Below, one piece after another: positions 17,339 through 25,442 of a DNA stretch of 64,000 bases. Origin of the DNA: Maribacter sp. BPC-D8 (GTDB lineage: Bacteria > Bacteroidota > Bacteroidia > Flavobacteriales > Flavobacteriaceae); the NCBI RefSeq assembly GCF_035207705.1, contig NZ_CP128187.1, positions 2,108,001-2,172,000 of the forward strand, in the 5' to 3' direction. How positions within the stretch are numbered: position 1 is the first letter of the stretch; each line of letters begins with the position of its first letter. The position numbers and the translations under genes are program-made. The notes below the pieces were generated by a model. The model was given only the letters and a program-made list of their open reading frames with translations. It was not told where the DNA came from and did no database searches.

Positions 17339-18109
17339 TTAATCTTTCGTATTAAATCGATTTATAAAACTAGCTTCTATAGTTTTTCTAGCTATTTCTA
17401 ATAGCTCTTTTACTTCTTCTAAACTCTGATTTCTAATAGTTGCAATATCAGTAAGTGAGAATTGATATTCAGCTGCCAATTCGAACACAGCACGCACAGG
17501 TAATGGCAAATAATACAATACCATGTTAGTATGCTTTCTCTTGCTTTCGTCACTCAAATCTTTATCTAACTTCTCAAAGAATTCTTTCTGGTCATTTTCT
17601 ACAAAAACATGGTTTAACACATAATCATTCTTTGGGTAAGAAATATCATCTAGTTCATCTATCATGACCAAATCACCACCTGCATCTGTGCTAAATTTCT
17701 CTTCCATTTCATCCCATTCAGGTTTAGAATAGTCGTCAATATTCTTAAGAAAATTATCATCAAATTCTTCATCTACTATACTTTCTTCTAAAAGTTCGTC
17801 TACTTTTTTAAACAACCAAGGATGTAAGTTTTCTGCAGTTTGAATTTGATTAAAATCATCAAAAACAACTATAAAAAGCTGATCTATAAAATCATCAACT
17901 TTATATTTACCTTTAGGTAGCGTCCCTTTTGATAATGCTATAATCAATCTTTTAGAAGTATATTTTTTTACTTGATAAAGATCATTAAGTAATAAATCAT
18001 TAAATAAAGCTCGCTCGTCCTGTTCCTTAAAAAGAGCTAAATCTGAATATGTACTTGCTACAAATACATTAAATTCTTTCTTACTTTCATAATACTCAAG
18101 CGTGTCCAT
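17339..18109 (-). CDS. Divergent ECF sigma-like protein with an acidic linker
   Basis: A 256-aa soluble protein resembling an extracytoplasmic-function sigma factor at both ends. Residues about 65-110 (KVDDFIDQLFIVVFDDF then ENLHPWLFKKVDELL) fit region 2, where families read DDLVQEVF...aWLy. Residues about 203-250 (LPLPVRAVFELAAEYQF and SLTDIATIRNQSLEEVKELLE then ARKTIE) fit the region 4 helix-turn-helix. Between them is an unusually acidic insert of about 90 residues rich in Asp and Glu. No anti-sigma gene is adjacent. The link to sigma factors is by pattern only; it could have lost promoter recognition. Promoter 5 lies upstream, and helical paralogue 3 follows. Confidence 0.6.
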   Translation of the reverse strand: MDTLEYYESKKEFNVFVASTYSDLALFKEQDERALFNDLLLNDLYQVKKYTSKRLIIALSKGTLPKGKYKVDDFIDQLFIVVFDDFNQIQTAENLHPWLFKKVDELLEESIVDEEFDDNFLKNIDDYSKPEWDEMEEKFSTDAGGDLVMIDELDDISYPKNDYVLNHVFVENDQKEFFEKLDKDLSDESKRKHTNMVLYYLPLPVRAVFELAAEYQFSLTDIATIRNQSLEEVKELLEIARKTIEASFINRFNTKD

Positions 18110-18135
18110 TTTATATCTTTTATTTAAATACCATA

Positions 18136-18178
18136 TAAAAATGCGGATATATGTAAAAGAATACCATGACCTAAGTCA
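18136..18178 (-). promoter_or_regulatory. Regulon promoter 5 (sigma-like operon; weak -7)
   Basis: Near-perfect palindrome TGACCTAAGTCA at 18167-18178. At the invariant 23-nt distance the minus strand reads CATTTTTA (18143 to 18136), matching only four of six TAnnTTTG positions. The palindrome is convincing and the -7 box is degenerate. The start codon is at 18109. Confidence 0.6.
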
Positions 18179-18265
18179 GTCTAACAAAAAAAATATAGAA
18201 TAATTGGATTAGTTGTTATGGGTAAGAGAAAGACCTTTGGTATTGCTAAAATGAAGAGTCTTTAT

Positions 18266-18742
18266 TTAATCAACCAATATTGATGCTATTTTCTCAACAG
18301 CGCTGTTATTTCCTCTAATGACAAGTAGGTAGTCACCATTGCTAAGATTTTTAACGCTTTCAGCTGCGTGTTGCTCACTTATGCCAAATCCTCTTAAAAC
18401 ACCATAAGGTCCGCCAGAGAGAATACCTATATTACTTTTACCTACGGGATTAAGAAATGTTGAAACTAAAAATCCGGAGACAAACAAATGACCTAATTCG
18501 CGATTATAGAACGAATCAAATTCCGTTTCTTCTCCTACTATTTTTTTTAGCAATTTTTGAATGTCATTTTTATGTAATGCAGATTGATGAGCAACATCAA
18601 TATCGTTCGCATTACCGATTACAGAAATACCAATGCCATTATCATTCATTTCACGAATTGCTAATAATGCATTTTCTAATTCTGAAAAATTAGTATAGGA
18701 GTTTAGAAAAGTTTTTTTTAATTCTGACTGTGGGATATTCAT
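18266..18742 (-). CDS. YflT-like general stress protein (putative)
   Basis: A 158-aa protein whose pattern resembles the YflT/GsiB-type general stress fold. An N-terminal strand-helix GISVIGNANDIDV is followed by a central Gly-rich hydrophobic stretch (SGGPYGVLRGFGI) and a closing GISEQHAAESVKNLSNGDYLLVIRG, where families have GI...A..Y...l..G..ll.V. Function unknown. It has no signal peptide; the Gly-rich middle may insert in or contact the membrane. It is monocistronic with its own palindrome promoter at 18793-18835, next to the regulator operon. Confidence 0.6.
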   Translation of the reverse strand: MNIPQSELKKTFLNSYTNFSELENALLAIREMNDNGIGISVIGNANDIDVAHQSALHKNDIQKLLKKIVGEETEFDSFYNRELGHLFVSGFLVSTFLNPVGKSNIGILSGGPYGVLRGFGISEQHAAESVKNLSNGDYLLVIRGNNSAVEKIASILVD

Positions 18743-18792
18743 TATGCTAACTATTTAGAGACATCAAATTTTAAATTGGTCATTCTCTATAG

Positions 18793-18835
18793 CTAAATTA
18801 CAAGTACACACTCTGAATAGGACTGACCTACGTCA
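18793..18835 (-). promoter_or_regulatory. Regulon promoter 6 (YflT-like gene)
   Basis: TGACCTACGTCA at 18824-18835, 23 nt, then TAATTTAG on the minus strand (18800 to 18793), five of six TAnnTTTG positions. The start codon is at 18742. Confidence 0.75.
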
Positions 18836-18896
18836 GTACACTAAAAAATATATTAATTTTTAATTATAAAATTTTAAAGAATTAAAAAGGTCAATT

Positions 18897-19964
18897 TTAT
18901 CCAAAATCTGCCACTTGTTGCAGTTGTTTTCTATCTGCCAATATAATACTCCTAGAAGTTCCTAATTCAATTATTCCCTTCTCTTTAAAACTAGAGAGTA
19001 CACGTATGGCAGTCTCAGTAGCGGTACCAATTAAACCTGCAAAATCTTCTCTTGAAATACTTATACCCAAATCTTCGTCTTTTACGAGACCTTTATCATA
19101 TAGTTCTAATAATGCCGTAGCTGCTCTTTTACGAACCGTGTCAAAAGCCATACCCATTAACTGCTCTTGCATATGTAGTACGTTATTAGACACCATACCA
19201 ATAAATTTGTTCGACACCTCTTTATTATTGAACAATAACTGTGTAAATTCTTTTTTAGGTATACAACATACTTCACAATTGCTAAGTGCTACAGCAGTTT
19301 CTGTATATAAGCCAGAGCTGCCTAAAACACAAAGCTGCCCAATAAAATCTCCTGCTTTAAACATACCCGTTATATACTCTTTACCATTTTCGTTGTGCTT
19401 GTATGTTTTGACTTCACCACGCTGTATAAAATATAAGTTATAAGCCATACCGCCTTCAGAAAAAATGGCTTCTTTTGCTTTAAAGTGAATGAGTTCTCGA
19501 TCTTCTGAAAGGTCTTTTAATTCTTGAAATTTTGAAGCTTCTTTTATAAACTCGTTAATACCTTTAGTATTTCTAGAAAACTCTTTACGTAAAAAAGAAC
19601 TCTTTTTAATCCTTGCCTCAATAGCTTCGATTAAATCTTCTGCTTCAAAAGGTTTGGTCAAATAATCATCTGCACCTAAAGTCATTCCTTTTCTTAAGTC
19701 TGATTTTTCAGATTTAGCCGTTAAGAAAATAAAAGGAATACTGGCTGTATTAGAATCTTCGCTTAATTCATTAAAAACGCCATAACCGTCAAGTTCAGGC
19801 ATCATTATATCGCAGAGAATAACATCTGGCATAAATGATTTTGCCTTTTCGACACCAATTTTACCGTTTTCTGCGGTAATAACTTCATAATGCTCAAGTT
19901 CTAGAAGTTCAGCGGTCATTTCGCGAATATCTAGATTGTCTTCAATAAGTAGTACTTTTTTCAT
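18897..19964 (-). CDS. Response regulator fused to Crp/Fnr transcription factor
   Basis: A 355-aa fusion with three parts. A receiver (1-120) has acidic pocket E8/D9, phospho-acceptor D52 (LCDIMMPELDG), T82 and K104. A cyclic-nucleotide-type beta-roll domain (about 150-262) follows. A Crp/Fnr helix-turn-helix (about 275-350) carries SREDFAGLIGTATETAIRVLSSF. In the recognition helix, E317 and R321 align with the CRP/FNR residues that read TGA half-sites. In the beta-roll the cAMP-phosphate Arg is replaced (TETAV, E222), so cAMP binding is unlikely. Four Cys (212, 230, 233, 234) cluster there. It overlaps the kinase gene by 23 nt and is therefore translationally coupled. It is the likely reader of the seven TGAY-N4-RTCA sites, an inference from fold and position. 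Confidence 0.9.
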   Translation of the reverse strand: MKKVLLIEDNLDIREMTAELLELEHYEVITAENGKIGVEKAKSFMPDVILCDIMMPELDGYGVFNELSEDSNTASIPFIFLTAKSEKSDLRKGMTLGADDYLTKPFEAEDLIEAIEARIKKSSFLRKEFSRNTKGINEFIKEASKFQELKDLSEDRELIHFKAKEAIFSEGGMAYNLYFIQRGEVKTYKHNENGKEYITGMFKAGDFIGQLCVLGSSGLYTETAVALSNCEVCCIPKKEFTQLLFNNKEVSNKFIGMVSNNVLHMQEQLMGMAFDTVRKRAATALLELYDKGLVKDEDLGISISREDFAGLIGTATETAIRVLSSFKEKGIIELGTSRSIILADRKQLQQVADFG

Positions 19965-22900
19965 TTTCTAATAGATTTAAAGGGAGTTCAACAGTAAAGG
20001 TTGTACCCTTGTTCAGTTCACTCTGAAAGCTTATATCACCTTCCATTAAGAGCACGTATTGCTTAACAATATTTAATCCTAAGCCGGTACCTTGATAATT
20101 TGCAGCATTATTTGCTCTATAAAAACGCTGAAACATAAAATCATGATCTTCAGCAGGAATTCCGATACCTTGATCTATAACTTCAAATAGAAGCTTCGAT
20201 TTTTTGGTAGCTATTTTTAAGGTTATTCTTTTATTCTCATCAGAATACTTAATAGCATTTGATAATAAATTATGTACAATATGTCTTAATAATTTTAAAT
20301 CTAAACCTGCTTCTATTTGATGTTGGCTGTACACTATTTCAATTACTTGACCTTGTTTTTTAATACCTTGAATTTCTTCTACTAAAGTTTGACAAAATTC
20401 AACGACATTAAATAAAGTAGGTATTGCTATTACTTTGCCTTCTTCTAACTTGCTAAGTGACAGAAAATCATTTAAAATAGATACTAAGTTTTTTACACTG
20501 ACTTTAACCTTGCTTATATATTTTAATCTCTTTTCTTCAAGACCTTCTCCATTTTGCCTTTCCATGAGGTTTGTAGCAGCAAGAATAGCACTTAAGGGTG
20601 TTCTAAACTCATGTGACGCCATTGAAATAAAGCGCGATTTTAATTCATTAAGTTCTTTTTCTTTTGATAATGTATTTCTAATATCTATTTCTACCTTTTT
20701 CTGATCGGTAATATTATTATATACAATTAAGGCCTGCTCTACCTCTTGTAGTTCATTGAACAGCGGTGTCGTATTTACTAAATAAGTTTTATCCTTTATT
20801 ATTAATTCAAAAGAGCAATGTTCTCCTTCTAAGGTTTCAAGAAGTTTTTCCTTAACTTTTTCACGAACTTCAATTTCTACTCCTTTTAAATCATCTAAAG
20901 TATCACCAACATGAATACTTTCTCTAAAATCAAGCATGTCTAAATCTTCTCCTTCGTGTAATAAAATTTTAAGGTCCAAATCTGCAACACCAACAAAACC
21001 ACCAGGAAAATTAATAAAAATAGATTCTAGAAGCTTACGGCTAGCAATAGCATTATTCTCTGCTTCTTTTGTAAATAGAATTTGTTCTTCTAAGCTCAGA
21101 TTAGATTCTACTAACTTCTGAACCATATCTTTTAGCTCTACCGTACGATCATTAACTTTATTTTCTAAAGCTTCTGCGTAGGTGGCTAATTCTTTTCTAC
21201 TATCATATAAAGCAACATTACCATTATGCTGTTCAATTGCCACACTTATTGCCTGTGTTATGATATTGATGATTTCTTTCTCTGTATCAAGAGGTTTTCT
21301 TGAGATGGGGAAATAAATTGCAAAAGTTCCTAATAACTCTTTGTTAGAAGAACATATCGGAAAAGACCAACAAGCCTTTATATTATCTTTTACAACCAAT
21401 CCTTGAAAATCTTTCCATAATGGATCATTGATGGTGTCCGAAACTATTACCTCCTCCTTAAAAAAAGCAGCTGTACCACTAGATCCATTAACCGGACCAA
21501 TGACCATTTTTTCAATTGCCGTCGTATAATTATCAGAAAGACTTGGCGCTGCTAATTTTTCTAATTTACCAGAAACATTGTTCAACAAAAGAATAGAACC
21601 TTTACAATTAGGTATAGCCGTTTCTATAGTTTCTATGATTTTATAGCCAATACTTTTTAAGGGCTCGTGCCGAATAATCATGTCCATAACATGAGACTGA
21701 CCTATTTTGAAAAACTCTTCAACTTTATGGGCAGTAACATCGCTCTGTATACCTACAAAATGAGTCAATATTTTTTTAGAATTGTAAATAGGAGTTATAC
21801 TAATCTCATTCCAAAACAAAGACCCGTCTTTTCTATAATTTCTTAAAACTACCCGGCATTCTATGCCCTTTTTAACAGCATCGGACATTAGTTGAATTTC
21901 AGGCTGACCTTTATCCTCACCTTGTAAAAAACGACAATTCTTTCCTATAAAATCTTCCTGTTCATAACCTGTAGTTTTTGTAAAAGCTTCATTACCATAA
22001 ATAATGGGAAAATCTTTCTTTCTTGCATCACAAATAATAATACCATTAGCAGTTACTGCAAGGGCACGATTACGAACATATAGCACATTTTCTATTACTT
22101 TTTCTTCAGTAATATCTCTTAAAATAGTTAAAACTTGATTTTTGTTCATGGGAACAATACGACCTTCATAAAATTGTCGACCGGTTTCTCCTTCAAAATC
22201 ATATTCAATAAACTGAAGCTCATCGCTCTCAATGGTTTTATCCATTCCTCTACGTACCTCATTATAAATATGATGCGGTAATATTTCTTTTATATTAGCT
22301 CCTATTAAAGTTGCAGGTGTAGCGAACAGTTTCTCTGGTTCTGTGGTATAACAATCTATAAGTTCACCATCATGATTTAGTATAAACATCATATCGGGCA
22401 GCGCCTCTAACAATGCCTTATTTTTAGATAAATTATCTTCTAATTGCTTTTCGGTTTCTCTTTGCTCTGTAATATCTTGAATGGTACCAAACCACTGCAA
22501 TGGACAACCATCGACATCATAAGATGCTTTACCATTGGCTATTATATATCTTATTGATTTATCGGCCCTAACTATTCTTTTCTTTAAAGAAAATGAGGAA
22601 TGATTTTCAATAGCATAGTTTACGGCTTCTAAAGTAGCTTGACGATCATCTGGGTGAATAAATTCAGATGCATTTTCTGGTGTAAGTCTTTCATCGCCTG
22701 GCTCCAAACCACAAATTCTATAAAACTCATTAGACCATTCTCTTTCATTTGTCTGCAAGTTCCAAACCCAACTACCTACATGGGCTAAACTTTGAGCCTC
22801 ATTCATTTTTTCTATATTGACAGCTGCTTTTTTCAAAGCCAATGTCCTTTCGGTTATATCAATGATGAACGCTACGACGACATTTTTATCTCGTATTTTA

Positions 22901-23220
22901 GTTGGACTTAAGCTTATTTCTAAAGGTATTTTAGCACCGTCTTTTTTGATACCCCACAAATCACCGCCTTTACCCATTGCTCTTTTTGCAGGTGTTTTCG
23001 CAAAATCTTTTCTATGGTTTTTGTGTGATTTTTTAAATTGATGAGGAATAAGATCTTCTACCGTTTTGTTATTCAGTTCTCCTGATTCATAACCGAATAT
23101 ATTTTCAACTGAAGAATTGGCTTTTATAATACTACCATTCTCGCTTACAACAAGAATACCTTCTACAGAAGATTCAAATATACCTTGAAAGAGATCGCTA
23201 TCTGTAAGTTTTTCTGCCAT
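19942..23220 (-). CDS. LOV-domain multi-PAS/GAF sensor histidine kinase
   Basis: A 1092-aa soluble sensor kinase without membrane segments. Order: PAS (about 7-125), PAS (145-255), PAS (265-372), LOV (386-496), GAF (497-660), coiled coil, PAS (about 715-835), HisKA with phospho-His H870 in SMASHEFRTPLSA, and HATPase with HNLLSNAIKYS, DQGIGIP and GTGLGLNIVKQY. The LOV domain has the full signature GKNCRFLQG with adduct-forming C429, and flavin contacts N461, N471 and Q492 at the usual places, so it should bind FMN and sense blue light. Other PAS/GAF domains may add redox or ligand inputs. It overlaps its response regulator and is preceded by regulon promoter 7, implying autoregulation. Confidence 0.93.
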   Translation of the reverse strand: MAEKLTDSDLFQGIFESSVEGILVVSENGSIIKANSSVENIFGYESGELNNKTVEDLIPHQFKKSHKNHRKDFAKTPAKRAMGKGGDLWGIKKDGAKIPLEISLSPTKIRDKNVVVAFIIDITERTLALKKAAVNIEKMNEAQSLAHVGSWVWNLQTNEREWSNEFYRICGLEPGDERLTPENASEFIHPDDRQATLEAVNYAIENHSSFSLKKRIVRADKSIRYIIANGKASYDVDGCPLQWFGTIQDITEQRETEKQLEDNLSKNKALLEALPDMMFILNHDGELIDCYTTEPEKLFATPATLIGANIKEILPHHIYNEVRRGMDKTIESDELQFIEYDFEGETGRQFYEGRIVPMNKNQVLTILRDITEEKVIENVLYVRNRALAVTANGIIICDARKKDFPIIYGNEAFTKTTGYEQEDFIGKNCRFLQGEDKGQPEIQLMSDAVKKGIECRVVLRNYRKDGSLFWNEISITPIYNSKKILTHFVGIQSDVTAHKVEEFFKIGQSHVMDMIIRHEPLKSIGYKIIETIETAIPNCKGSILLLNNVSGKLEKLAAPSLSDNYTTAIEKMVIGPVNGSSGTAAFFKEEVIVSDTINDPLWKDFQGLVVKDNIKACWSFPICSSNKELLGTFAIYFPISRKPLDTEKEIINIITQAISVAIEQHNGNVALYDSRKELATYAEALENKVNDRTVELKDMVQKLVESNLSLEEQILFTKEAENNAIASRKLLESIFINFPGGFVGVADLDLKILLHEGEDLDMLDFRESIHVGDTLDDLKGVEIEVREKVKEKLLETLEGEHCSFELIIKDKTYLVNTTPLFNELQEVEQALIVYNNITDQKKVEIDIRNTLSKEKELNELKSRFISMASHEFRTPLSAILAATNLMERQNGEGLEEKRLKYISKVKVSVKNLVSILNDFLSLSKLEEGKVIAIPTLFNVVEFCQTLVEEIQGIKKQGQVIEIVYSQHQIEAGLDLKLLRHIVHNLLSNAIKYSDENKRITLKIATKKSKLLFEVIDQGIGIPAEDHDFMFQRFYRANNAANYQGTGLGLNIVKQYVLLMEGDISFQSELNKGTTFTVELPLNLLENEKSTTY

Positions 23221-23386
23221 TATAATTGATCTGTAGATTCTTCTGAAAAATCTATTTTTATAGCATCAGAAAGATCTTATTACAAACTAAATCTTAAAAT
23301 AGCACCTAAGATATTTATTGTTTAAACAATGAATATGAAGTATTTGACTTTTAATTCAAATTAAAATAACCAATCTAAGATTTAAA

Positions 23387-23429
23387 CAAATGTATTATTG
23401 AGTACCCTACATAAATATGACCAATATCA
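23387..23429 (-). promoter_or_regulatory. Regulon promoter 7 (kinase-regulator operon)
   Basis: Palindrome TGACCAATATCA at 23418-23429 (minus strand TGATATTGGTCA), 23 nt, then TACATTTG on the minus strand (23394 to 23387), identical to the -7 box of the HdeD-like gene. The start codon is 167 nt further downstream at 23220. Confidence 0.78.
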
Positions 23430-23450
23430 TATTTATACTTATGTAACAAA

Positions 23451-23481
23451 AAAAGGGAAGGAGCATAGCTCCTTCCCTTTT
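23451..23481 (-). terminator. Terminator of adhesin module A
   Basis: A perfect 14-bp stem AAAAGGGAAGGAGC/GCTCCTTCCCTTTT around loop ATA, 24 nt after the OmpA stop on the minus strand, followed by a T run in the transcript. The same stem recurs at 42671 and 59617. Confidence 0.93.
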
Positions 23482-23504
23482 CAATATGATTTGATTTATG
23501 TTGG

Positions 23505-25442
23505 TTATTCTACCACAATAAACTCTGATCTTCTGTTCAGTTGATGGTTCTCTTTGCTACATGGAACACCATTGCTACAGCCGTTTGTAAGTTCCGTTTC
23601 GCCATAGCCTTCGTATGAGATTCTGTTGCTAGGGATACCCGCTGCTATTAGGTAATCAGCCGTGGCCTTTGCCCTGTTCGCCGATAATCGCATGTTGTAA
23701 CTATCATTAGCCCTTGAATCGGTATGCGAACGTACCTGTACGTTTACAGTCGGGTATTCGTTCAAATATGCCAATACCTTGTTGATACTGATCCTGGCAT
23801 CTTCCCTGATGAAGTACTTATCAAAATCGAAGTAGATCGGTTCTATGTTCAGGTATTTCGCAAGGTCGGTACCTATCGGTGCCGATGGGTCTACCTGTGC
23901 CAGTACGATTTCTATGCCCATGGCATCTTCCGCCTTTACCGTCATGAAGGTCTTGTTGCCTTCCTCATAATCGGGCTTGGTCGCTACTACTTTATAACTG
24001 CCCTCTGCGCAATTACCTTCCATCTCGAACGCTCCGTTGGCATCGGTCTGTGAACTTGATACTACCTTGTTATCCTTGTCATATACCGTTACCGATGCAT
24101 CTGTTAACAGTGCATTGGTTTTTTGATCCTTTACGATTCCCGTTATATTTGTATGGCAGGTGAAGTCGAGCGGGGTCATTTCTACAAAGCTGTAGATATC
24201 GTCGTTTCCTTGTCCTCCTTTTCGGTTCGATGCGAAAAAGCCTTTCTTGGTCTCTTCGTTGATGATGTACGAGAAGTCATCCTCTTCCCCGTTCAAAGGG
24301 CGTCCTACATTGAGCACTTCTCCCCTTTCGTTCTTCAGGTCGGTCGCGAAGACATCAAGTCCTCCTAGTCCCGGGTGTCCATCGGATGAAAAGTATAGAA
24401 TATCGCTTTGGGTCACGAACGGAAAGGTCTCCCTTGCCTCGGTATTGATTCGTTCTCCCAAGTTCAGTGGTGTACTGAAGGTACCGTCCTTGTTGATATC
24501 TACCACGTAGATATCGGATTCCCCTTTCGTACCCGGCATATCGGAAGCGAAGTACAGCTTCGTCTCGTCATTGTTCAAGGTCGGGTGTGCTACCGAATAG
24601 CTGTCCCCGTTAAAGGGCAGTTCTTCGATATTTTTCCATTCGCCGTTTTCTTTGGTCGCCCTGTATATCTTAAGTCTACTGACTCCTTCTTCGTCCCTTT
24701 CGAACTTACCGTCATCGGAGTTGTTACGTGTAAAATACATCGTCTGTCCGTCCTTGGTAAATGCCGTCGAAGATTCGTGGGTCTTTTTGTTCAGCTTTTT
24801 CGATAGCTTGTCCACATCGGTAAAGTTACCTTGGTCGTCCTGTTCCGCTTTATATAGATTTAAAAAGGAACCATTGTTCCATTTATGGATGTTCTTCGTT
24901 AGCAGTCCGCTGTCTCTTGCCGTGGAGAACACCAGTCCTTTTTCATAGAACGAGGGTGCAAAGTCCGATACCTTCGAGTTCAGCCCGATGTTCTTCAGTT
25001 CGTACCTGCCCGAGCGTTCCTCGATCTGTTCCAGGTAATCTTGGTTCTCTCCAAAAGTGATGGCACGTTGATCGTTCGCCTTTGCACTCTTGAACTTGTT
25101 CATCCAAGTGTCGGATTCTGTATAGTTTTCTAAAGATTTTAGTGTCTGTGCGTAGCGGTACATATATTCCGGGTCGATATCCGCTCCTTCAAGTGCGAAC
25201 AGTTTACCGTACCAGCTCGATGCCTCTTCGTAGTTCGCGTTCAAATAGTTCGCGTTGCCTAAATTCTTGTATACCTCTTCTTCGGTATACCCGTCCTTTA
25301 CCAGTTGCTCGTACGATTGTATCGCAGAGGCATAGGCGTAGTTCGTGAATTTTGTATCCGCTTTTTTTATCTTCTTGTCCTGTGCGTTCGCCATCATAGC
25401 CATTACCGCCAAGCCACAAAAAATATATCCTGTTTTTTTCAT
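23505..25442 (-). CDS. PorE-like OmpA-family protein, module A
   Basis: A 645-aa envelope protein with the architecture known for T9SS PorE: signal peptide (1-20), TPR-like helices (about 28-130), a TolB/WD40-type propeller (about 150-420, with repeated LYFASD, LYFSSDGHPGLGG and FFASNRKGGQGNDDIYSF), a carboxypeptidase-regulatory-like domain (about 430-515), and a C-terminal OmpA peptidoglycan-binding domain (about 530-645). The last domain carries the binding Asp and Arg in RSHTDSR and NRRSEF. It probably anchors the module's export complex to peptidoglycan. It starts 11 nt after the PorP stop. It differs from the module B protein at a single visible residue (T for N in EYPTVNVQV). Codons favour C endings, as in highly expressed genes. 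Confidence 0.92.
   Translation of the reverse strand: MKKTGYIFCGLAVMAMMANAQDKKIKKADTKFTNYAYASAIQSYEQLVKDGYTEEEVYKNLGNANYLNANYEEASSWYGKLFALEGADIDPEYMYRYAQTLKSLENYTESDTWMNKFKSAKANDQRAITFGENQDYLEQIEERSGRYELKNIGLNSKVSDFAPSFYEKGLVFSTARDSGLLTKNIHKWNNGSFLNLYKAEQDDQGNFTDVDKLSKKLNKKTHESSTAFTKDGQTMYFTRNNSDDGKFERDEEGVSRLKIYRATKENGEWKNIEELPFNGDSYSVAHPTLNNDETKLYFASDMPGTKGESDIYVVDINKDGTFSTPLNLGERINTEARETFPFVTQSDILYFSSDGHPGLGGLDVFATDLKNERGEVLNVGRPLNGEEDDFSYIINEETKKGFFASNRKGGQGNDDIYSFVEMTPLDFTCHTNITGIVKDQKTNALLTDASVTVYDKDNKVVSSSQTDANGAFEMEGNCAEGSYKVVATKPDYEEGNKTFMTVKAEDAMGIEIVLAQVDPSAPIGTDLAKYLNIEPIYFDFDKYFIREDARISINKVLAYLNEYPTVNVQVRSHTDSRANDSYNMRLSANRAKATADYLIAAGIPSNRISYEGYGETELTNGCSNGVPCSKENHQLNRRSEFIVVE

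Noticed and set aside
24123..24948. Plus-strand frames of 80-130 codons inside the ompA genes, repeated in all three copies
   Set aside because: They are antisense shadows; conservation follows from conservation of the OmpA-family protein on the minus strand.
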